DNA from: an uncultured Pelagibacteraceae bacterium
GTDB taxonomy: Bacteria; Pseudomonadota; Alphaproteobacteria; Pelagibacterales; Pelagibacteraceae
Length of the DNA stretch: 46,747 nucleotides
Assembly: GCA_902576335.1 (NCBI GenBank)
Contig: CACGVC010000006.1
Location: 1-46,747, forward strand
Direction: 5' to 3'
Under the pieces are notes generated by a model. It saw only the letters and a list, made by a program, of their open reading frames with translations, did no database searches and was not told the DNA's origin. Within the stretch, counting starts at the first letter, position 1. Every line of letters starts with the position of its first letter. Positions 18,314 through 26,321 of the stretch are shown here, piece by piece. The position numbers and the translations under genes were made by a program.

Positions 18314-19104
18314 TATTTAGATTATTTTTTTTCATAATCTTTCTCATCCCTACTTACTCATACGCTATTGAATTTAAAGGAAAATTTTTACAGGGTCATT
18401 TTATTGTTGGTATTACAAACCCTTCGGCAAAAATTATAATTGATAAAAAAGAGGTTAAAGTATCTAAGAATGGTTTTTTTGCTTTTGGTATAGATAGGGA
18501 TAGAAAATTTGACCTTACCATAACGAAAATTCAAGATGGTAAAAAAGAGAAAATAGTAAAGAAAGTTTTAAAAAGAAAATATAATATCCAAAGAATAGAT
18601 GGACTAGAGGAAAGTAAAGTCACTCCACCAGAGTCAGTTTATAAAAGAATCAAAGAGGAAAATAATAAGATAGGAAAAGCAAGAGCAATTAATTCTGACT
18701 TACCTTTTTTTAAAAATCAATTCATTATGCCAGTTAAAGGAATTATAAGTGGAGTTTATGGAAGTCAAAGAATTTTAAATGGTAAACCTAAATGGCCACA
18801 CTATGGAATTGATATCGCAGCTAAAAAAGGAACTATGATTAAATCATCAGGCTCTGGCACAGTAACGATGGCAGAGGATGATTTATATTATACTGGTGGG
18901 ACTATAATTATGGATCATGGACATGGTATTTCCACAATATATTCTCATCTTGAAAGTGTAATGGTTTCAGTGGGTGATAAAATAAATCAAGGAGATATTA
19001 TTGGAACAGTTGGATCAACTGGTAGATCGACAGGTCCGCATTTGGATTTTAGAGTTAATTGGTTTCAAACAAGATTAGATCCTATGTCGATTATTAGTAA
19101 ATAA
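18298..19104 (+). CDS. M23 family zinc metallopeptidase (LytM/murein hydrolase-like), exported
   Basis: The 268-residue protein has a signal peptide (1-23, ending SYA), a middle beta and Lys-rich region, and a C-terminal M23 domain. Zinc and catalytic residues are His168 and Asp172 (H-x3-D), His217 in YSHLE and His248 in GPHLDF. The last motif has Asp where LytM has His (H-x-H); this HLD form is known in a large M23 subgroup and is expected to be active. It probably trims peptidoglycan cross-links in the periplasm. The start lies 16 bases inside the SDR gene. No downstream gene is on this strand. Confidence 0.88.
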   Translation: MDSKIIFRLFFFIIFLIPTYSYAIEFKGKFLQGHFIVGITNPSAKIIIDKKEVKVSKNGFFAFGIDRDRKFDLTITKIQDGKKEKIVKKVLKRKYNIQRIDGLEESKVTPPESVYKRIKEENNKIGKARAINSDLPFFKNQFIMPVKGIISGVYGSQRILNGKPKWPHYGIDIAAKKGTMIKSSGSGTVTMAEDDLYYTGGTIIMDHGHGISTIYSHLESVMVSVGDKINQGDIIGTVGSTGRSTGPHLDFRVNWFQTRLDPMSIISK

Positions 19105-19107
19105 ATC

Positions 19108-19914
19108 TTAACTTTGAATACTTTTTTTAATCTTTTCCTCAATCAATGATAAACTATTAAAGACAAATTTTCTGTAACTTAATACTAAATCTCTATCAAC
19201 TTTATGTTGAATTCCAGGTTCGAAATTTTTGTTAAAAATGTCATAAAGCATATTATTAAATTTATTGGATTTTAATTCATTTCCCATTTCTTTTTGTTCA
19301 TGAAAAACAAACTCCTCACAAGACTGAAGTCCTGCTAACAAAGGATGAAGTCTACTACTTTCAACAATTTTATGAGCTTGAATTTTTTTTACTAATTGTA
19401 ATCCATCTTGACTATTTTTTTGAATATCAGGATGAATCACTACTTTATCATCAATTGTCCAATTTGTGAGTGGAAAATAAGAAGTTAATATATCACCTGA
19501 ATGTGAAATTATCTTTTTATTTTTAAAAAAAATTAAATCTTTTTTATTTCTCACAAATATGTGAGTAAATTTTTCTGTGAAATTATCAAATTTTTTTTTA
19601 TCTAATAAATCATGATATTGTAAACCAAACACACCTATTATTTTTTTTTGATTTTCTAAAAATTTATCAAACTTATTGTTGTTTAAAGTTTCATGGTAAA
19701 TGCTATGGCCGGTCCCAATTATTACTAAATCGTAGTGATTATTATTGTATTTATCACTCCAAAATGGAGGCAAATTAAGAAAATCAACATAACAATCATA
19801 AGGTATCATACTCAAAATTATAGATTGTCCTATACGATCACCTAAATTTGCACAATTACCGTACGATATAATTGCAATTTTTTTTTTATTAATTTTTTTA
19901 TTTCCTATGTTCAT
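19108..19914 (-). CDS. Polysaccharide pyruvyl transferase-like protein
   Basis: From the ATG at 19912-19914 the protein has 268 residues; an upstream in-frame TTG (19944) would add 10 residues that look non-coding. The N-terminus is IAIISYGNCANLGDRIGQS, like the G-N-x-G-D nucleotide-sugar-fold opening of the WcaK/CsaB pyruvyl transferase family, followed by DLVIIGTGHSIYHE. Late in the protein ESSRLHPLLAG matches the family R-L-H-x-L box. Members add pyruvate to, or otherwise modify, surface polysaccharide. The 3' end meets the M23 gene convergently with 3 bases between. The family call is moderate because overall similarity is low. Confidence 0.6.
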   Translation of the reverse strand: MNIGNKKINKKKIAIISYGNCANLGDRIGQSIILSMIPYDCYVDFLNLPPFWSDKYNNNHYDLVIIGTGHSIYHETLNNNKFDKFLENQKKIIGVFGLQYHDLLDKKKFDNFTEKFTHIFVRNKKDLIFFKNKKIISHSGDILTSYFPLTNWTIDDKVVIHPDIQKNSQDGLQLVKKIQAHKIVESSRLHPLLAGLQSCEEFVFHEQKEMGNELKSNKFNNMLYDIFNKNFEPGIQHKVDRDLVLSYRKFVFNSLSLIEEKIKKSIQS

Positions 19915-20041
19915 TAATTTAATTTTGGTATTTAAAAAATTCAAAAAAAATATTTAACCACACCATTTATTAGAAATACACTATAAAAAAACTCACGATT
20001 TCAAACTAGACTAAGACTAGTGACTATACTAAACTACCAAA

Positions 20042-20158
20042 GTGAAAACATTAATACTTTTATCTTTAACTATAGTAATATTTTGGGTTTTGTTTAGGCC
20101 TTTTAGTAAAAATGAACTTGATAGATATAATGATAAAAACTGGCCAGATTTGCATTAA
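20042..20158 (+). CDS. Small membrane protein with GTG start (38 aa)
   Basis: GTG at 20042 opens a 38-residue frame to TAA at 20156-20158. Residues 3-19 are strongly hydrophobic (LILLSLTIVIFWVLF), then a polar tail ends NDKNWPDLH. It lies in a 670-base stretch that otherwise holds only the interrupted gene at 20195-20584. The start is GTG without a clear Shine-Dalgarno sequence, so the call is tentative. Topology matches the other one-helix microproteins. Confidence 0.4.
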   Translation: MKTLILLSLTIVIFWVLFRPFSKNELDRYNDKNWPDLH

Positions 20159-20194
20159 TGGGTGCACCTGGCAACAGAACACCCCCTATTGTAT

Positions 20195-20584
20195 ATGAAT
20201 AAGTTATTAATATTTTTCTGCTTTTTTTTTATGTTATCTTTCAAAACATTATCTGCTGAATACGAATGGATGGAAGTTTTAAAGACAGATAATGGGAATA
20301 TTTTTTTTATTGATAAAAATTAAATAAATAAAAAAAAAGATAAAGTTTTTTTTATCAAACTTCATGAATATTCAATTATTAATGATTTTGGGGAAAAATC
20401 AAGTATTATTCATCATCAAGCAGATTGCTCAAAATTTAGAATGAAATATTTAAAAGACTTTTACTACAAATTACCTATGAGCAAGGGAGAATTATCTTAT
20501 TTTGGTGATGAAGAATCAAAAAGGATTGAAGCAAAAGAAGACACTATTTTATCATCTTTCATTAATTTTGTTTGCAACTACTAA
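20195..20584 (+). pseudogene. Exported-protein gene interrupted by one in-frame stop
   Basis: The frame starts with ATG at 20195 and has a signal peptide (KLLIFFCFFFMLSFKTLSA). It proceeds through EWMEVLKTDNG and FFIDKN to a TAA at 20321-20323 (codon 43). The same frame then stays open for 86 more codons to TAA at 20582-20584, with protein-like content: VFFIKLHEY, DFG-E-K-S-S, HHQADCSKF, a Y-L-K-D-F strand and FINFVCNY. The overall pattern, W-x-E-V, then Y/F-I-D, then a D-C pair and a final F-x-C, resembles small exported SAR11 proteins with a surface-adhesin E-like fold. No frameshift is needed: one base change would explain it. It could be a real decay event or a sequence error. Confidence 0.65.
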
Positions 20585-22420
20585 TCAATCTAATTCAAAT
20601 TCCTTATTGTAATCTTTTTTGAGATTTGGATCTTGTTTTGATTTTTCTAAAATACAATTTCCTATGACTAAATAATCCAACTCTGTTCCCATAAAACAAT
20701 TAAAAGCATCTGTTGGAGAATTAACTATAGGCTCTCCTCTCACATTAAATGACGTATTTACTATTACTGGGCAACCAGTTTTTTCTTTAAATTTTGAGAT
20801 TAAATCATAATAAGGTTTATTAGTCTCTTTGGTAACAGTTTGTATTCTCGCAGAGTAATCGACATGAGTTACTGCTGGTATTTCAGATCTTTTGATATTT
20901 AATTTATCTATACCAAAAAGTTTCTTTTGTTCTTCGTTCATCTCAATTTTTTTATTGGAATTTACGTCAGCTACTAACAACATATAAGGACTATCTACAT
21001 TTATACTAAACCAATCAGATAAATCTTCTCTTAAAATTGATGGAGCAAAAGGTCTGAAGCTTTCTCGATATTTAACTTTTAAATTAAGGTTTTTTTGCAT
21101 TTTATCTGATCTTGGATCACCTAAAATAGATCTAGCACCTAGAGCTCTTGGTCCAAACTCCATTCTTCCTTGAAACCAACCTATCGCTTTTTCATTTGAT
21201 AAAAATTCTGCTGTCTTACTTATCAAATTCTCGTATTGTAATTTTTCAAAATTGGCCCCTACTAACTTTAGCTCTTTTTCAATTTCTTCTTGATTGAATT
21301 CAGTTCCTAAATATGAACCTTTCATGTCATCACTTGAATTAATAACTCTTTCCTTTCTTTGTTCAATATGCCAGAGAGCTAAAGCTGCGCCTAAAGATCC
21401 TCCAGCATCCCCTGCTGCAGGTTGGATCCAAATATTGTCAAAAATCTTTTCCTGAAGAATTTTTCCGTTAGCAACACAATTTAAAGCTACACCACCCGCT
21501 AAACATAAATTTTTGATATTATATTCTTTACGAATAGCTTTTACTAACTTGATCATTATTTCTTCTGTTACTTTCTGAATTGAAGCTGCAATATCCATAT
21601 GAAATTGAGTAATCTTTTCATTTTTTGGATCACGGGGTTTTTGTCCAAATAAATTATGAAACTTTTCGTTAGTCATAGTAAGACCAGTTGCATAATTAAA
21701 ATATTTTTGATCCAGTCTGAATGTTCCATCATCTTTTATATCAACCAATTCTTTCACCTTGTCCTCATAAATTGGACTTCCATATGGAGCTAAACCCATA
21801 AGTTTATACTCTCCACTATTTACCTTAAAACCTGTATAATAAGTAAAAGCAGAGTACAAAAGTCCAAGTGAATGTGGAAAATGAATTTCTTTTTTTATCT
21901 CTAAATCATTTTTTTTTCCAACAGCTACAGTAGTTGTTGCCCATTCGCCAACACCATCAGCGGTTAAAACCGCTGCCTCTTCAAAAGGTGATGGGAAAAA
22001 AGCACTAGCTGCATGACTTAAATGATGATCTGAAAAAAAAATATTTTCATCAGATTTAAAGTTTTCATCGTGTTCTTTTAACTTTTTAAATAAAAGATTT
22101 TTTTGGAAAAGTTTCTCTTTAATCCATAATGGCATCGCTTTTGCAAATGAAATAAAACCTCTTGGTGCAAAAGCAACATAGGTTTCTAAAAGTCTCTCGA
22201 ATTTTAAAAAAGGTTTTTCAAAAAAAACTATCTGATCTATTTCACTCAATCTCATTTTTGAATACTTTAGAACAAATTCAACAGCATGATGTGGATATCT
22301 TGGATCATGTTTTTTTCGTGAAAATCTTTCCTCTTGTGCTGCTGCAATAATCTTGCCATCTTTTAATAAACAGGCTGCACTGTCATGATAAAATGCAGAA
22401 ATACCTAAAATTGAAGTCAC
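20585..22420 (-). CDS. Carbamoyltransferase, NodU/TobZ/CmcH family
   Basis: The 611-residue protein transfers a carbamoyl group from carbamoyl phosphate, through carbamoyl-AMP, to an acceptor hydroxyl. The N-terminal Kae1-like domain has GISAFYHDSAAC (His12) and SDHHLSHA (130-137) with metal-binding histidines, then TADGVGEWATT and GGVALN. The C-terminal YrdC-like domain has GRMEFGPRALGARSILG and RESFRPFAPSIL. The start is GTG at 22418-22420, one base after the stop of the DUF5989 gene. The trio SxtJ, DUF5989 and carbamoyltransferase recurs in many bacteria, often in surface-glycan clusters. The acceptor is unknown. A pyruvyl-transferase-like gene nearby favours a glycan. Confidence 0.9.
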   Translation of the reverse strand: MTSILGISAFYHDSAACLLKDGKIIAAAQEERFSRKKHDPRYPHHAVEFVLKYSKMRLSEIDQIVFFEKPFLKFERLLETYVAFAPRGFISFAKAMPLWIKEKLFQKNLLFKKLKEHDENFKSDENIFFSDHHLSHAASAFFPSPFEEAAVLTADGVGEWATTTVAVGKKNDLEIKKEIHFPHSLGLLYSAFTYYTGFKVNSGEYKLMGLAPYGSPIYEDKVKELVDIKDDGTFRLDQKYFNYATGLTMTNEKFHNLFGQKPRDPKNEKITQFHMDIAASIQKVTEEIMIKLVKAIRKEYNIKNLCLAGGVALNCVANGKILQEKIFDNIWIQPAAGDAGGSLGAALALWHIEQRKERVINSSDDMKGSYLGTEFNQEEIEKELKLVGANFEKLQYENLISKTAEFLSNEKAIGWFQGRMEFGPRALGARSILGDPRSDKMQKNLNLKVKYRESFRPFAPSILREDLSDWFSINVDSPYMLLVADVNSNKKIEMNEEQKKLFGIDKLNIKRSEIPAVTHVDYSARIQTVTKETNKPYYDLISKFKEKTGCPVIVNTSFNVRGEPIVNSPTDAFNCFMGTELDYLVIGNCILEKSKQDPNLKKDYNKEFELD

Positions 22421-22421
22421 T

Positions 22422-22571
22422 TTAAAAAATTGTATAAATAAATGGAGCTACTGCAGAACCTTGAGTTAAAACAATTAATCCACCAAATAAAACAAGAACT
22501 ATTATAATTGGTAAAAGCCAATATTTTTTTCTTACCTTTAGAAACTCCCAAAATTCTTTAACAAAACTCAT
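22422..22571 (-). CDS. DUF5989 family small membrane protein (49 aa)
   Basis: ATG at 22569-22571 to TAA at 22422-22424 gives 49 residues. A basic amphipathic N-terminus (EFWEFLKVRKKYWL) is followed by one membrane helix (LPIIIVLVLFGGLIVL) and the conserved T-Q-G-S-A-V-A-P-F-I-Y-T ending of DUF5989 proteins. This tiny family is nearly always encoded beside a NodU-type carbamoyltransferase and a SxtJ protein, as here. It starts one base after the sxtJ-like stop and ends one base before the carbamoyltransferase start, so translation is probably coupled. It may anchor the enzyme to the membrane; that role is inferred. Confidence 0.82.
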   Translation of the reverse strand: MSFVKEFWEFLKVRKKYWLLPIIIVLVLFGGLIVLTQGSAVAPFIYTIF

Positions 22572-22572
22572 A

Positions 22573-22956
22573 CTAAAATTGATCTTTCATTTTACTTTTA
22601 GGACCCGATTTGTCGATCCAATAAGTTTCTTTTTTATTATATTTTAAATTTAATAAATCTTTCTTAAGTAGCCGCATTATAATTCCAATAGGTGTTACAA
22701 CTACGAAAAATATAATCCCCATTATTAAAGGTGATATAAATCTTCCAAGTAGTAGTCCAAATTTAAACCATAATCTATTTAAGGGTGAAAGTATCTTTGA
22801 ATTTATCAAACCGAGAATAAGAAAAATAAATGAGATAACTAATGACCAAATTCTTAAATCATTATCTTTTAGGAGTGGATAAAGTGCTATTAATAAAAAA
22901 ACAATAAAAAATACTACACCAAAGCTTCTATTAGAACTTATCTTAATTTCATCCAT
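22573..22956 (-). CDS. SxtJ family membrane protein
   Basis: The 127-residue protein has an N-terminal RSFGVVF segment, four predicted helices and a tail with L-x3-W-F-K-F-G and YWIDKSGPKSKMKDQF. The W-x2-F-G...P-L-x-G-I-I-F and final Y-W-I/x-K pattern match the SxtJ family, named from saxitoxin clusters but widespread beside carbamoyltransferases. Function is unknown. The ATG lies 8 bases inside the xsc coding region on the same strand, so the trio is at least co-oriented and probably cotranscribed with xsc. Confidence 0.8.
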   Translation of the reverse strand: MDEIKISSNRSFGVVFFIVFLLIALYPLLKDNDLRIWSLVISFIFLILGLINSKILSPLNRLWFKFGLLLGRFISPLIMGIIFFVVVTPIGIIMRLLKKDLLNLKYNKKETYWIDKSGPKSKMKDQF

Positions 22957-24733
22957 TTAGAGATTTTTGTGGCCTCATATCTTTTTTATTTATTCCAGCC
23001 ACTCTCACAGGTTTTTTCATTGCATCTCGTCTAAAAGGCTCACCTAATTCTTGATTCAATATTACCTCTATAAATGTGGTAATACCTTTTTTTTGTTCTT
23101 CACATGATTTTTTTATGGCTTCTGTTGTTTCTTCCATTGTTCTAACAGTTACTCCTTTTAAACCACAAGCATCTGCAACTTTTGCAAAGCTTAATTCTGG
23201 ATCTAATTCTGTTCCAACAAAATTATTATCAAACCATAAAGTAGTATTTCTTTTTTCTGCGCCCCATTGATAATTTCTAAAGATAACCATTGTAATTGCT
23301 GGCCACTCTTCTCTTGCACAAGAACTCATTTCATTCATGCTAATTCCAAATGCTCCATCTCCTGCAAAACCAATTACAGGTGTATCTGGACATCCAATCT
23401 TTGCACCCAAAATTGATGGGAAACCATAGCCGCAAGGACCAAATAAACCTGGAGCTAAATATTTTCTTGGTTTTTCAAAAGTTGGATAAGCATTTCCAAT
23501 CGCACAGTTATTTCCTATATCACTTGAAATAATTACATCTTCAGGCATTCCAGATTGTATTGCTCTCCAAGCTTGTCTTGGTGACATTCTGTCTTTATCT
23601 CTTTCTCTTGCTTCTTTATTCCAAACTGTTCCCTCATCATCATCCTCATGATCTAAACTAGCTAATTTTTGTAACCATGCAGATTTTGTCTGATGAATTA
23701 AGTCTTTTCTTTTTTGTCTTTCAGTATCTCCTGCATTTAAAGATAATTTATCAATTATCTGTTGAGCAACTAATTTTGCATCACCACTTATCCCAACTGT
23801 TACTTTTTTGGTTAAACCAATTCTGTCAGGATTAATATCTACTTGAATGATACTTGCATTTTTTGGCCAGTAATCAATTCCATATCCTGGTAATGTTGAG
23901 AAAGGATTTAATCTTGTGCCTAATGCTAAAACTACATCGGCTTTAGAAATTAATTCCATTGCTGCTTTTGATCCATTGTATCCTAAAGGACCTACCGCTA
24001 AAGGATGACTTCCAGGAAAACTATCATTGTGCTGATAACCTGAACAAACAGGTGAATCTAATTTTTCTGCAAGTTTTTTAGTCTCGTTAATTGCATCTCC
24101 TATAACAACTCCTGCACCAGATAAAATCACAGGAAATTTTGCATTGGATAAAAGTTTTGCAGCTTTATCAATTGCCTCTGCCCCACCACCTTGTCTTTCC
24201 AGTCTAACTATTGGAGGTAGTTCAATATCAATTACTTGTGTCCAATAATCTCTTGGGACATTAATTTGTGCAGGTGCTGAACCTCTGATTGCCTTTTCTA
24301 TTACTCTATTTAAAACTTCTGCCATTCTAGATGGATCTCTAACTTCCTCTTGATAACAAACCATATCTTTGAACAAATTCATTTGCTCAACTTCTTGAAA
24401 ACCCCCTTGACCCATTGTTTTGTTTGCAGCCTGAGGTGTTACCAATAATAATGGTGTATGATTCCAATAAGCTGTTTTAATCGGGGTTACTAATCCAGTT
24501 ATACCTGGTCCGTTTTGTGCGATTACCATTGACATTTTTCCAGTAGATCTTGTGTAACCATCTGCTATCAATCCACCGTTTGTTTCATGAGCAACATCCC
24601 AAAAGGTAATTCCTGCATCAGGAAAAATATCTGAGATTGGCATGAATGCTGAACCAATTATACCAAAAGCATGTTCAATACCGTGCATTTGTAAAACTTT
24701 TACAAACGCTTCTTCTGTTGTCATTTTTGTCAT
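22949..24733 (-). CDS. xsc: Sulfoacetaldehyde acetyltransferase
   Basis: This 594-residue thiamine-diphosphate enzyme converts sulfoacetaldehyde and phosphate to acetyl phosphate and sulfite, the common step in taurine and isethionate breakdown. The N-terminal Pyr domain has HAFGIIGSAFMPISDIFP and the catalytic WDVAHETNGGLIADG with the TPP-activating Glu. The PP domain has the GDG-x-N-type metal motif in IGFAGDGAFGISMNEM. The G-I-x-G-S-A-F-M opening and AYWNHTPLL segment are characteristic of Xsc rather than acetolactate synthase. An SD-like AAAGG lies about 10 bases before the ATG. It is divergent from suyAB across 118 bases. No pta gene for acetyl phosphate lies in the window. Confidence 0.93.
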   Translation of the reverse strand: MTKMTTEEAFVKVLQMHGIEHAFGIIGSAFMPISDIFPDAGITFWDVAHETNGGLIADGYTRSTGKMSMVIAQNGPGITGLVTPIKTAYWNHTPLLLVTPQAANKTMGQGGFQEVEQMNLFKDMVCYQEEVRDPSRMAEVLNRVIEKAIRGSAPAQINVPRDYWTQVIDIELPPIVRLERQGGGAEAIDKAAKLLSNAKFPVILSGAGVVIGDAINETKKLAEKLDSPVCSGYQHNDSFPGSHPLAVGPLGYNGSKAAMELISKADVVLALGTRLNPFSTLPGYGIDYWPKNASIIQVDINPDRIGLTKKVTVGISGDAKLVAQQIIDKLSLNAGDTERQKRKDLIHQTKSAWLQKLASLDHEDDDEGTVWNKEARERDKDRMSPRQAWRAIQSGMPEDVIISSDIGNNCAIGNAYPTFEKPRKYLAPGLFGPCGYGFPSILGAKIGCPDTPVIGFAGDGAFGISMNEMSSCAREEWPAITMVIFRNYQWGAEKRNTTLWFDNNFVGTELDPELSFAKVADACGLKGVTVRTMEETTEAIKKSCEEQKKGITTFIEVILNQELGEPFRRDAMKKPVRVAGINKKDMRPQKSLNG

Positions 24734-24851
24734 TAATAGAGCCTTTCTAAACCAGTATATGTAATAGTTTTTTTATAAAACTATTTCTTAATAGTCGCGA
24801 TTAATATATAAGATTTTTGGAAATTCAAATAAACATTTCGACACTATATAT

Positions 24852-25136
24852 ATGGCTACAGATATCATAATTCACGACAAAAAAGATAATGTAGGTGTAG
24901 TAGTGATAGAGAAAATAACCCCAAAACAAGACTGTAAATGCTGGATTATGGAAAATGATAGCTCGGCGTCTATTCAATCAATAGATGAAATACCTTTAGG
25001 TCATAAAATTGCGATGGTCGATCTAAAGGAAGGAGATACAATCTTAAAATATGGTCATGACATTGGTAAAGTAGTTAAGGCAATCAAAAAAGGTGAGCAC
25101 GTTCATGTTCACAATGTAAAAACTAAAAAGTGGTAA
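24852..25136 (+). CDS. suyA: (R)-sulfolactate sulfo-lyase subunit alpha (UxaA/SAF domain)
   Basis: The 94-residue protein is a lone SAF domain: HDKKDNVGVVV, then IPLGHKIAMVDLKEGDTILKYG, then GEHVHVHNVKT. This is the pattern of the small subunit of altronate and galactarate dehydratases, which SuyA shares. SuyAB is normally split as about 90 and 390 residues, as here, and removes sulfite from (R)-3-sulfolactate to give pyruvate. Position next to xsc favours the sulfolactate role over a hexuronate one; altronate dehydratase remains the alternative. The stop is 3 bases before the suyB ATG. Confidence 0.78.
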   Translation: MATDIIIHDKKDNVGVVVIEKITPKQDCKCWIMENDSSASIQSIDEIPLGHKIAMVDLKEGDTILKYGHDIGKVVKAIKKGEHVHVHNVKTKKW

Positions 25137-25139
25137 ATA

Positions 25140-26306
25140 ATGGAAATTCCAAAAAGTTTTTTAGGTTATAAAAGAGAAAACGGCAGAGCAGGGACTAGAA
25201 ATCATGTAATTATATTACCTGTTGATGACATCTCTAATGCATGTGCAGAGGCAGTCGCTAACAATATAAAAGGAACGATTGCACTACCACATTCTTACGG
25301 AAGACTACAATTTGGAGCAGACTTAGATTTACATTTTAGAACAATGATTGGAACAGGCAGTAACCCAAATGTAGCTGCGGTTATTGTGATTGGTATTGAA
25401 CCTAAATGGACTAAAAAAATTGTTGATGGAATCGCTAAAACAGGAAAACCAGTTGAAGGTTTTCACATAGAGCGCACAGGAGATATCGGAACTGTCATGA
25501 AAGCTTCCAAAAAAGCACAAGAATTTTCACAATGGGCATCTGAAAGACAAAGAGAAGAATGTCCAATGAGTGATTTATGGATTTCAGTAAAATGTGGAGA
25601 GTCAGATACTACATCAGGATTAGCATCAAATCCAACTGTTGGAAATTTAATGGAAAAATTAGAACCATTAGGTGTTCATTTATGTTTTGGTGAGACATCT
25701 GAACTTACTGGGGCAGAAAATGTCTGTGCCGCAAGAGGAGCAACTAAAGAAGCCTCTGAAAAATTTATGAAAACATGGAATGAATATAATGATTTCATAT
25801 TAAAAGAAGCGACTAATGATCTTTCAGAAAGTCAACCAACTGCTGGAAATATTGCAGGTGGTTTGACCACGATTGAGGAAAAAGCATTTGGTAATTTTCA
25901 AAAAATAGGAAACTTAAAATTTATAGATGTACTTGAGCCTGCCGAAGAACCAGCAAAAGGTCCAGGACTTTATTTTATGGATACATCTTCAGCAGCAGCA
26001 GAATGTATTACACTTCAAGCTGCAGGAGGATTTAATATTCATTTATTTCCAACAGGGCAAGGGAATATAGTTGGAAACCCAATTGAACCTGTTGTTAAGT
26101 TAACTGCTAACCCATTAACAGCTAAAAGTATGAGTGAGCATGTTGATTGCGATGTATCAAAAATTCTTTCAAGAGAAATGAACTTGTCTGAGGCGGGAGA
26201 TAAGCTTATTGAGACAACACTAAGAGTAGCTAATGGAAGATTAACCTGCGCAGAAGCTTTAGGTCATAAAGAATTTGTTATGACTAAACTTTATAGAAGC
26301 GCATAA
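25140..26306 (+). CDS. suyB: (R)-sulfolactate sulfo-lyase subunit beta (UxaA family)
   Basis: The 388-residue protein has the large-subunit features of the altronate/galactarate dehydratase and SuyB family: [15 protein letters not shown] at the start, HSYGRLQFG, a [22 protein letters not shown] box, [10 protein letters not shown] and a C-terminal [17 protein letters not shown] segment. With SuyA it converts sulfolactate to pyruvate and sulfite, probably with iron. It precedes a YeiH-type exporter by 15 bases, which fits disposal of the sulfite formed. No HpsN/O/P or ComC genes are seen nearby, so the source of sulfolactate is outside the window. Confidence 0.8.
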   Translation: MEIPKSFLGYKRENGRAGTRNHVIILPVDDISNACAEAVANNIKGTIALPHSYGRLQFGADLDLHFRTMIGTGSNPNVAAVIVIGIEPKWTKKIVDGIAKTGKPVEGFHIERTGDIGTVMKASKKAQEFSQWASERQREECPMSDLWISVKCGESDTTSGLASNPTVGNLMEKLEPLGVHLCFGETSELTGAENVCAARGATKEASEKFMKTWNEYNDFILKEATNDLSESQPTAGNIAGGLTTIEEKAFGNFQKIGNLKFIDVLEPAEEPAKGPGLYFMDTSSAAAECITLQAAGGFNIHLFPTGQGNIVGNPIEPVVKLTANPLTAKSMSEHVDCDVSKILSREMNLSEAGDKLIETTLRVANGRLTCAEALGHKEFVMTKLYRSA

Positions 26307-26321
26307 TCACTTAATTAAAGA

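Noticed and set aside
19915..19944. TTG start for the pyruvyl-transferase-like gene
   Set aside because: The ATG at 19914 gives a better start, and the extra 10 residues look random.
20324..20584. Separate gene restarting after the stop at 20321
   Set aside because: The first in-frame ATG is far inside, there is no ribosome site, and it would lack the signal peptide; a single interrupted gene explains it better.
22949..24733. Acetolactate synthase large subunit
   Set aside because: The N-terminal GIIGSAFMPISDIFP and AYWNHTPLL segments are typical of Xsc, and no small regulatory subunit is nearby.
24852..26306. Altronate or galactarate dehydratase rather than SuyAB
   Set aside because: The fold is shared, but the split 94/388 layout and the xsc neighbour favour sulfolactate lyase. 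Not fully excluded.
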